Source: Arachis hypogaea
Lineage: Eukaryota; Streptophyta; Magnoliopsida; Fabales; Fabaceae
Direction: 5' to 3'
Assembly (NCBI RefSeq): GCF_003086295.3
Contig: NC_092052.1
Span: 70,968,910-71,032,909, forward strand
DNA length: 64,000 bases
Shown piece after piece: positions 55,464 to 64,000 of this stretch (positions within the stretch are counted from its first letter, which is position 1; the number at the start of each line of letters is the position of its first letter). Below the pieces are notes generated by a model. The model was not told where the DNA came from. It saw only the letters and a program-made list of their open reading frames with translations, and did no database searches. The position numbers were made by a program, and so were the translations under genes.

Positions 55464-57072
55464 ATGGCCTCTTCAAGATCAAGGAGAAGACCAGGGAAGG
55501 AACAAATGGTGACAGAACCTCCATCCTATGACACAAAAAGGTTCAAATCCCAATTTCATGAAGCAAGATACAATAGACTCATGAAAATAAAGATTGTCAT
55601 CCCTGAAATGGGGTTCGAACTAAAGGAAGGAGAATACCCCATTATGCGACAAATCACCAAGGAAAGAAGATGGGATCTTCTGTGCCGTCCTCTCACTGAC
55701 ATTAGTGCTGTGATGATAAGGGAATTCTACGCCAATGCAGTTAAGGAAAACAAAAACAGCCCATCGTACAAAAGCTATGTCAGAGGTGTTGAAGTGGACT
55801 TTAGCCCACCATCAATCACAAGAGCTCTAAAGTTGAGAACCATAACTTACGATGAGCTTAGCTATGAAGACAGACTGCGTGGCGACAACGATCCTGATGA
55901 AATATTGGAGGGATTATGCTTTGAAGGAAGAGACTGGGAAAGAGACTCACAGGGAGCCCCGAGTTGTCTGAAGAGACTTAATCTCAGACCTGAGGCAAAG
56001 GGGTGGTATGAGGTGGTAAGGGTATCAATACTCCCCACTGCAAACACCTCATCAGTCATAATCAAGAGAGCTCTCCTGACATACTGCATCCTACATGGTG
56101 GGGAAATCGACCTTGCCCAACTCATAGCAGATAGCATCCAGGAGATGGCTGAAGACACAACTAAATCGGGTAGGCTTGGACACCCAAGCACAATCCTGAG
56201 ATTGTGTAACGGGGCTGGAGTGCTCTTTGAGGATGAAGATACAGAGAAGGTGAAAGGAACCAGAGGAATTACAAAGAGAAAAATGGAAGGCCTTAATGAA
56301 GAAGAGGATGAAGATCAAGAAGAAGAAAGAACTCAGAAGAAGAAGGTCACATAGGAGGGACGAACAAGCTCAGGGTGTCATAGATATGAGTCAATTGCAG
56401 GAAGTTCTTGATGAAATATCACAGCAGAATGCGAAAGCTCAAGAGCAGTATTCAAGGCAACAGGAACTCTATCTGCAACAACAAGAGCAATATCTAGAGC
56501 ACCGGGAACAATATTCGAAGGACAAGGAGCAAAATGAAGCCTGGCAACACAGAATGGAGGAAAGAGTGGATAGATGGCAGCAACAATCAATGGCCCAACA
56601 ACAAGAACTTCAAGCTAAAGTTCTTGAGGGACAAAGGGAACTAACAACAGGACTTCAAGAGTCATATGATAAGATGTTCCTGACCCAAGCTAAGTATGGG
56701 GAATATACTCACAACTTGTATTAGTGGAAGAATGTTCATCATACCATCGGAGAAACTAGACAAGTGCAGCAAATAGAGCATTATGAGGATACACAAGCAA
56801 AGTTGGAGTATTTAACCCGCTGCATGCCTGGACTAAACTCGCGAATCAAACCATTTGAGCAGTGCCAAGACTTAAGAGACCAACAGAAGGCAAGAACCCA
56901 GCATTATACGGATAGGATGTATCAAAGATTGGAGGCAGCTGGGCTTTCAAGCCTCATAGATCCTGTCTGGGACAGAAGGTGTCCGAGTGAAGAAATTCAG
57001 GACTATACCAAGCTCTGGACGAGAAAGAAGAAGAGGGGAGAATCCAGCAGTAACCAGGAACAAGACAACTGA
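55464..57072 (+). pseudogene. Element G: ORF2, putative plant transposon protein with coiled-coil tail (one frameshift, one stop)
   Basis: The ATG at 55464 starts a basic segment (SRSRRRPGK). The first frame (296 residues, to 56354) contains MIREFYANAV (EFY motif), VRGVEVDF, a Trp/Arg-rich middle, VSILPTANTS and an acidic end with KRKMEGL. A second frame, open from 56296, overlaps and continues as a Gln-rich coiled coil (QQEQYLEHREQYSKDKEQ) to a TAG at 56722-56724, then on to 57072 with a further helical domain. A one-base shift near 56300-56360 therefore split a protein of about 535 residues. B has the same order in worse condition. There is no membrane segment and no known catalytic motif. 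Given the youth of the copy, one break may be recent or a sequencing error. Confidence 0.8.
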
Positions 57073-58067
57073 AAGGTGGTAAAGTTCTTTCATAATTTTT
57101 ATTTAAATAAGGAAGATGCATATCTGAAACATGACATGCCTCCAATTGCTTCATGATTTACTATTTCTTTTGTTTAAATTAGTGGCTAGTTAAGAATCAG
57201 ATATCTGCATAATGAATGTCATCACTCATCATGCTTGAATACTTTGTCTTGTCTCCCTTGCTGTGTGAATAAAAGAAAGATGTTTGATTTAGAAAAGTAA
57301 CTGTTCAATGTTGCAAAAGTTAGAATGAAGTTAGTGGTGGTGTGTGTTTGATTCAATTATTAGCTCATGGAATAAATGTTGCAGAATGGCTTGTTTCTTG
57401 AAGTATAAGCTAGTTTGCTGCTATGATCCTTCAATTAATGAAAGTCCCTTGAAAATAAACCAAAACAGAAAGAAAAAAAGAAAGAGAAAAGCCAAAAGTT
57501 GGCAAAGAAACAAACAATAAGGCTAGACACTAATAGCTTGGACCCTAGGACATATGCCTGTGGTGTTTGTGTACTAGGATATGCTTGGACAAGTAGGTTC
57601 TAAGGAGTATCTTAAAACTTGGCAACTTAGATCAACTGATTTGGGATTGTCAACTGAAAGTCCACAATAAAGAGCAGCCTAGCTACAAAACATTTAGTAA
57701 TCCAAAGAGATGCTGGGCATCAATGATCCTAGGAAGAAAAAGGTGAGCCATGTGTCTGTGGTGAAAAAAAATGTTGAGTGAAAATAAGCCAAAGGCCACT
57801 GCAACATTTGACACCAAGCCTCTAATAGATAATAAGCTCTGAAATGCAAAAGAAAGAAGAAAAAGCTAACAAGGGAATTAAGCAAAAGGGTGAGGAATCA
57901 TAGCAGCAACCTTGGTGAACCCTTAAGGAATCATAGTTGTTTTGACAGCAAGTAATAAATGAGCTATTTTTGATCTGCATAAAACCCCATAAACAAAATT
58001 CAACTAATTGCCTAATAAGGACATACATGCTTATCTACTTCATTCTATCTTCTCTTATGTTTAAGTG
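57073..58067 (+). other. Element G: 3' spacer
   Basis: It begins with AAGGTGGTAAAGTTC (57073-57087), shared with E (30099) and F (40642). AT-rich, with the CCTGTGGTGTTTGTGTACTA phrase near 57550. No gene is seen. Confidence 0.65.
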
Positions 58068-58087
58068 CTTGCTTGGGGACAAGCAAG
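58068..58087 (+). other. RGGA hairpin next to the 3' LTR (element G)
   Basis: CTTGCTTG-GGGA-CAAGCAAG, eight perfect pairs, then TTTTAAGTTTGGTGTTG up to the LTR at 58105. Confidence 0.8.
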
Positions 58088-58104
58088 TTTTAAGTTTGGT
58101 GTTG

Positions 58105-60465
58105 TGATGACAAGTCATCTTAGCCTAGTTTCAATAGCCTTTTTCTTTAATTTTAGTAGGTTTTATGCACTTTCTTGCATTCTAAGTAAGTAATTTGGAA
58201 TGAAAATGCATGACTTCTTTGAATCAAACAACCACCATGTATTTGATGCTAAATCATGAGGTTGAAGCCAAATTTAATTGAATTTTAATGATTTATAAAC
58301 CTTGTGAATTTAGTGATACTTTGATTGGTTGATTTGGTTAATTGTAGGTGAAGAAAGAAGAAAAGAAGAAAAGCGTGGCACAAGAAGTGTGCCCAAAGGA
58401 AAGAAAGCGTGCCCAAGGAAGCAAGAAGCGTGCCAAAAGGAAAGAAAAAGCATGATCACATTGAGGAAGAATGGGAAGCTAAGTTGAAAAAGCTAACTGA
58501 GCTTCACAAGGGATGGAAGGAGAAGGAAGCTACAAAGCTAAGTTAAAATAGTTAACTTAGCACTAAAGAAAGCAAGGAATGGGTGCAAAGCTAAGTTAAC
58601 TAAGTTAACTTTATCGGGGACCTCTTCAAATTAATTCAAGATGAAATTCCATGAGTGAAGCCACCAAGATTCGAACCAAGGACTAAGGAGAAGGCAAGGG
58701 ACGTTCCTCACAAAAGAATTCAAGAAGAAATAGCCAAAATGCATCCTCCATGGTTCGAACTTGGAACCACACGCTACTCCTTGCAAGGGAATTTGAGAAT
58801 AAATAGCTAGAATGCTTCCTCCAGGACTTGAACTTGGGTATTCTTTGAAACATAAGGAAGGAGTGCCACCAAGCTTGCAAGGAAATACAAGGAAAATAGC
58901 TTTATTGCTTCCTCCAAGTTTTGAACTTGGGTATTCTTGGAAACTTAAGGAGGAGTGCCCACTCATCCAAGGAAATTAGCTCCAAAGGTGTCCTCCACTT
59001 GCTCCCACCAGGATTTGAACCTGGGACCTTGAGGCCAAAAGCAAAGGCGCTACAAGGGAAGCTAAGTTGGAAATTCCAACTGAGCATTGCTTCTCCCATT
59101 CTTCCCCATACTTTGGCGCACAAGTTTGCACACCAAGGGGGCTGTCATGCGCATCATGACACGGGAAGCACCAAATTGGCGCAACAAAGCTCAACACAAG
59201 GAAAGCTCAGTTGGTTTTTCCAACTGAGCATTGAACTTCCACACTTTGGCGCACCAAGGCTGGGACACACGCGCACCTTGACACGGCCAGATGCCATGAA
59301 GCGCACCAAGGAAGGCTTGCACACCACACTTGACACGGATGGAGCATGCTTGAAAGCTAAGTTGGATTTTCCAACTGAGCTTTCCCCTGGAGGTGTAATT
59401 TGGGCTAGGAATTGGATTAAAAATCCAATTTAATTCATTTCTTCACAAAATCAAAAGCCCACCCAAATTCCAAAATCCAAGAATAGAAAGTGTATAAATA
59501 GGAGTTAGTTTGATGTAATTAAGAGAGCTAGATTTTACTTTGAATTCTTCCTTTTGAATGGTCATTCTCATTTTTGAGCTTTTTAACTTTTGAATTTAGA
59601 TTTCTGAGAACTTGGAAGGAGAATTTCTCTCTCTTCTTCTTGGTTCTTGCTTGAGCACTCTTTTATTTTCTTGCTTTGGATCTTGGGTGGAGAATTGAAG
59701 AACTTCTGTTTCAATCTCACCTTGAAATCTCTTGTTTACTTTCTCTGCATAATTGAGTTTCCATTTCTGTTTACTTCACTGCTTCATCTTTAATTTACTT
59801 CTGCAATTTACTTTTCTTTACTTCTTTTGCAATTGTTCTTGTTGGATCAAGGAAGGATTTGAGATCTAGACTTGTTATCTAGTCTCTTCCACCCTGAGAT
59901 CTTCAACCTCTTTTACTTTGCTGCAAATTAAGCACTGCCTTTCTGTCTTTACAATTCTCAAAGCATTTTTACTCTTCTGTTTGAGATCCATTCCAATTTA
60001 ATTCATCTTTTACTTTGCTGTTTGATGCAATTTAATTCTGCTTGTTTAAATTCTGCAATCCCAATTCCCAAATCCTTTTATGATTCAAGCAATTTACATT
60101 ACTTGCACTTTAAGATTCAGTCATTTAAATTTCTTGCAATCTAAGATTCTGCAATTTACATTTCTTGCATTCTAAGATTCTGCAATTTAATTTCTTGTTC
60201 TTTAAGATTTAGCACTTTTATTTTCTGTTCTCTTTAATTTCCTGCAATTTACCCCTCTCCCTTTACTTTTCATGCAATTTAATTTCTGTTAATCACAAAT
60301 CACTCAACCAACTCTTGATCTGCTTGACTAAATCAACCACTAAGCTAAAATTGCTCAATCCTTCAATCCCTGTGGGATCGACCTCACTCATGTGAGTTAT
60401 AATTACTTGATGCGACCCGGTACACTTGCCGGTGAGTTTTGTGTCGGATCGTTTTCCGCACATCA
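58105..60465 (+). repeat. Element G: 3' LTR
   Basis: Same length as the 5' copy, about 16 substitutions and no indel seen. U5 hairpin at 60417-60432. It ends TTTTCCGCACATCA. Confidence 0.95.
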
Positions 60466-60470
60466 AGAGC

Positions 60471-61509
60471 CATCCAGCAGTAAACCCAATTACAATCTCT
60501 CTTTTGAGTATTCCAACTCAAGGGTTCCTTTCAATCAACTCTCCATCAAGTTAGGGAACTACTCGCTCATTGTGATTATGGAACACATAACATAGAAAAG
60601 GGAATTAAAGAAAGACATGATAAATAAAACTCAAAGAAATCAATTAAAAATAAAAGTAACTCTTGTATTAATAAATTCTAAAATAATCCAATATTAAAAT
60701 TGAGTAAATTAAAGGACATGGAAGAGTAAAGCCAAGTAAAGAAAACAAACTAGAATGACGAAGTCTTGATGAGGTAATAACTCTTCTCAATATCCCAATG
60801 CAAAGAGCAATCGAAATAAAAATCCTAAGAACTATGAATGTGTTGAGAGAAAACCTAGAGGAGGAGTAAAACTAGATCTAAAAACTAAAAACTGTGTAGA
60901 ATGAATGTTATTTTTGGTTTCTGCATGTCCTCTGACTCTAGTCTGCTTTTCCGGGCCGAAAAATGGGTCAAAATAAGGCCCAAAATCGCCCCCAACGAAT
61001 TCTGCAGATTATGCAGATCGCGCATGTCACGTGATCGCGTCATTCATACGAACGCGTCATGCGGCGTTTTGCTTTGCCACGCGGGCACGTCGTCCACGCC
61101 TCCGCGTCACTTGTGCTATTCCAATCCGCGCGGTCGCGTGAGCCATGCGATCGCGTCACTGTGATTTCCTCTCTTCCGCGCGGTTGCGTGAGCCATGCGG
61201 CCGCGTCACTTCTCGCTGGTCATCTCCTTAATTTCTTGTGTTCCTTCCATTTTTTGCAAGCTTCCTTTCCAATCTCCAACTTATTCATGCCCTGTAAAGC
61301 CTGAAGCACTTAACACAAATCACGGCATCGAATGGAATAAAGGGGAATTAAAATACATAATTAAAAGTCTCTAGGAAGCAAGTTTTCAATCATGTAATAA
61401 TTTTAGGAAGGAAATATAAATGCATGCTAATCATATGAATAAGTGGGTAAAGATCATGATAAAACCACACAACTAAACACATTATAAACCATAAAATAGT
61501 GGTTTATCA
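60471..61509 (-). repeat. Element H: 3' LTR, U3-R part
   Basis: On the minus strand it starts at 61509 as TGATAAACCACTATTTTATGG, then has a CG-rich block at about 61010-61210 (GATCGCGTCA, CCGCGCGGTCGCGTGAGCC, ATGCGGCCGCGTCAC). The tip pairs ATAAACCA with TGGTTTAT. With 48443-48892 and one copy of the duplication, the LTR is about 1.5 kb. Confidence 0.85.
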
Positions 61510-61528
61510 ACCTCCCCACACTTAAACA
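61510..61528 (-). other. Polypurine tract of element H
   Basis: Minus strand GTTTAAGTGTGGGGAGGTT directly abuts the LTR, matching element C. It shows that this LTR is the 3' LTR and that the element runs to the right. Confidence 0.8.
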
Positions 61529-61530
61529 TT

Positions 61531-61546
61531 AGCATGTCCTCATGCT
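61531..61546 (-). other. RGGA hairpin next to the polypurine tract (element H)
   Basis: AGCATG-AGGA-CATGCT on the minus strand, same as in element C. Confidence 0.7.
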
Positions 61547-62970
61547 TAGTTGAAGGAGATAAAATAAATGAGTAGGAACATGTAAAACTCATGCAATGCA
61601 ATGCAACCTATATATATGAATGCAACTATATGATTTTTTTGTCCACTTGATCAATAATAAATAAGCTCTTCAAAACAATTACAAATCAAATTCCACTAAT
61701 TCAATTCTCATGCAGTAAGAACAGATAAAAATGCAAGAAGGCAGCTCATGAAAGCAGGGAATATAGAATTTTAAGCATTGAACCCTCACTGATGATGTAT
61801 GTACGCTCTAATCTCTCTAGTGTAAAGGGCAATCACTATATCCTTCTCTAATCATGCTTTCTAATTTTTGTTCTTCTCCTAATCAATCAACAACATTTGA
61901 TATACCAATGCAAACATCATGAGGTCTTTTCAAGGTTGTAATGGGGCCAAGGTAATGGTAAGGATACATATATGGCTAAGTAAGCTTATAAACTAAATCT
62001 TTAATTAACCCAAGCTTTAACATAACCTATATATATACTCTATATAACTTTAGAATCCATACCTAGCTACCCAGAATTTCTCTTTCACATTTCATACTCA
62101 TGTATCAACTTTTATTTTAATTTTATCATACATGCATTGACCTTTGAATTCTTAACTTAACGTTGGGGTAATTTTGTCCCCTTATTTATTTATTGAATAT
62201 TTTTTATTTTTTTTTAAGGATAAAAATAAACATAGCTTATTAATGCACATAGATTTTTAATTCTTATAGTTTCACATGAGTAGGTATCCAAATTCCCATT
62301 ATATTATCATGACACATTCCCTTATTATCTTTTGTTCCCACAATTTCCCAAACTTAATTAGCACACACAATTCTATCTTAAGCTAACCAAAGATTCAGTT
62401 TGGGATATATAATTGTTTTTCCGCTTAAGGCTAGTAATGTGGTAAAATATAGAACAAATGGGATTTAAAGGCTCAAAGTGGCTAACAAAGGTAATTGAAA
62501 GGGTAGGCTTAATTTGGATAAGTGAGCTAAACAATTAATGGCCTCAATCATATGCAAACATATAAATATAATAAATATTGGACATATAGGATGAAACAAA
62601 ATATAGATTACAATCATAGAGAAGTAAACACACAAGAATAAAATAATTATGGTTAAATAATGTAACCATGCATAAAGGCTCAAATCTCACAGGTTGTGTG
62701 TTCTTTAGCTCAAAAATCATGTTCCAAATACAACTTCAAGCAAATTTAACATAAAAATTTAATTAAAATTAGTGAAATTTTGTTCCAAAAATAGAGTCTT
62801 AGAAGAAACTTATTGTCTTTTCAATCAAGTGGAACATGCATGCAACTAATCTATTGCTATGCAATTTATCCTATTCTATAAAAGAAAAACTAACTAAATA
62901 TCCTAATTTATTGGTGTTTAGAGAAGAGAAATTACCTCCGGAAGTCAGGTACTGACCGACCTCCCCACAC
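61547..62970 (-). other. Element H: 3' spacer
   Basis: AT-rich. It matches the C spacer in reverse orientation (for example the CCCCATTACAACCTTGAAAAGACCTCATGATG stretch near 61920-61950). No gene is seen. Confidence 0.7.
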
Positions 62971-64000
62971 TTAAGTCTTTGCACCGTCCTCGGTGCCATC
63001 TGTCAGGAACAGGGGTGGGCAAGTAGCAGTATCTCCACAGTCGGGACCATCATGGCTCCCTGTGCTGGTAAAGAAAGTGGAGTCCGGGGTGTCTGAGTCC
63101 TTGAATTTTCCCATAATCAGTTCCTTGAGGTATGTGAATCGGCGCTTGTTACGTCACTCTCTCATCTTAGCTTTGTGTTCCTGCCGATCCAACCTTTCGA
63201 GTATTTGATGGAGCAGTTGATCTGTGGTAGGTGCTTGTGGTACGGAAGGAGGAATGTCCTGAGCCGGTTCAGTGGGCTGGCTTGGAGTGGCTGCTGAGGG
63301 TCTGATATATTTCCCATTAAGGACATATTGATCATCCCGTGGAAGTATGGCTTTGGTGTCCCCAGCTCTAAAGGAGACTCTGGCTGCTGAGATGAGATCT
63401 GAGACCAAGGCGGGGAAAGGTAAGTTACCCACGATTTGTACGTGTCCCATGGCATTCCGGATGTGTCTTGGTAGGTTCAGAGGCTGGTCTGTAAGGATGC
63501 ACCATAGTATAACGGCCATGTCCGCAGTGAAGGAGGACTCATGAGTGCTCGGAAAGACGTAATGGGACATGATCTGTGCCCATACGTGAGCCTCCAGGGT
63601 AAGTGCTGATGCCGAAATTCCCTTAGTGCGGGTACGATGGTATCCGTAGATCCATCGGCTGCCAGGTAGTGCGATAACTCTGAGAACAGCGTCCCAGTCA
63701 AATTGGTACATCTGGCGCTTGAGTGCAGCTTCTTGAAAGGCGTCCAAACCTTTTGGAATAGGGGGAAGACATAGAGCTTTTTGAATGGCCTCTTCTGTAA
63801 TGGGGACTTGCTTCTGACGGACAAAGACAGACTGCAGGGTTGGGAGGTGGAAGTTGGAGTAGAACTCGACTACCCAAGAAAGATTGACCTACCTCGGCTG
63901 TGTCTGTAGGAAACCCCATTGTCTTTGTGTAATTTGCGGATCAACAAAGGTAGCAATATAGTTTGAGAGGAGAAGAAGGTATTCGTTGTTGTAGCTCCTT
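62971..64000 (-). pseudogene. Element H: ORF2, putative plant transposon protein, N-terminus beyond the window
   Basis: Reading from the window edge on the minus strand, one frame runs to a TAA at 62973-62971. It shows WVVEFYSNFHLP (EFY motif), a region equivalent to C ORF2 VHVRG...ITEEAI, FDWDAVLRVI, the YVFPSTHES motif, a Pro/Gln-rich linker and an Arg/Lys-rich helix (LERLDRQEHKAK). In-frame stops: TAG 63891-63889 and TGA 63156-63154. The order matches C ORF2 throughout. The protein start and the rest of the element lie to the right of 64000. Confidence 0.75.
62981..62996 (-). other. RGGA hairpin at the end of ORF2 (element H)
   Basis: GCACCG-AGGA-CGGTGC on the minus strand, six perfect pairs, inside the last codons of ORF2; CTTAAGTGTGGGGAGG follows. 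C has a different stem at the same place. Confidence 0.7.

Larger units (their letters stand above)
48898..60465 (+). mobile_element. Element G: young non-autonomous LTR retrotransposon
   Basis: Two LTRs of exactly 2,361 bp (48898-51258, 58105-60465) with about 16 differences by eye, an exact duplication AGAGC (48893-48897, 60466-60470) and a perfect primer-binding site. It carries Gag-protease, an integrase-tail-like segment and ORF2; reverse transcriptase, RNase H and the integrase core are absent. It is inserted in the H 3' LTR and has suffered no later insertion. It is the youngest complete insertion in the window. Confidence 0.97.

Noticed and set aside
1..64000. tRNA or rRNA genes
   Set aside because: Only the 18-base primer-binding sites resemble tRNA; no cloverleaf or rRNA stretch was seen.

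Overview
This window contains no recognisable host gene. It is a stack of nested plant LTR retrotransposons and their fragments, and essentially all 64 kb can be assigned to them. The elements are Ty3/gypsy of the Athila type: the primer-binding sites match the 3' end of plant tRNA-Asp, and the Gag and aspartic-protease reading frames have the Athila pattern. The recurring near-palindromes (CTGGCGTTTAACGCCAG, GCGCACGCGC, CCACTAACGTTAGTGG) and the AAGTTTGGTGT word are, from memory, typical of peanut-genus (Arachis) repeats. A legume, probably Arachis, is my best guess; I could not check it by search. Letters A-H and T are my own labels.

Layout. 1-330: 3' tip of an LTR whose element lies to the left. 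337-6478: element A on the minus strand (start of reverse transcriptase, protease, Gag, leader, primer site, partial LTR), with a PIF/Harbinger-like element in its gag (2058-3335). 6479-6762 plus 16600-21960: element B on the plus strand (end of gag, protease, second ORF, 3' LTR), split by the complete element C (6763-16599, target duplication TGAAC). 21961-22329: minus-strand fragment of a C-type LTR. 22330-25895 plus 43586-43795: element D with its 3' LTR, split by element E (25896-43585). E is split by F (32402-43515, duplication TTATT), and F is split by T1 (36379-40163). 43796-48442: T2, a relative of T1, containing a solo LTR (45648-47194). 48443 to the window edge: element H on the minus strand, its 3' LTR split by the very young element G (48898-60465, duplication AGAGC; about 16 differences between two 2,361-bp LTRs by hand count).

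Within the window no element has an intact gag-pol; A and H are cut, by a junction and by the window edge. G keeps Gag and protease joined to a tail resembling the integrase C-terminus, with the core of reverse transcriptase, RNase H and integrase missing. B is similar in its protease. C, E and F carry a Tyr/Gln/Pro-rich ORF1. B, C, D, G and H also carry a second ORF of the family annotated in legumes as putative plant transposon protein; in C and D it follows a CG-rich leader and an intron-like stretch ending in CAG|GATG. They were probably moved by proteins supplied in trans.

The most interesting signal is in non-coding parts. Several short hairpins recur at fixed positions in different families, with changing stems but constant loops: one in U5 upstream of the primer site, one with an RGGA loop near ORF2 and beside the polypurine-tract position, one with an AGGCAA loop just after the Gag-protease ORF, and one at the LTR 5' tip. 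The compensatory stem changes suggest conserved RNA structures, perhaps the minimum cis-acting set these non-autonomous elements need.
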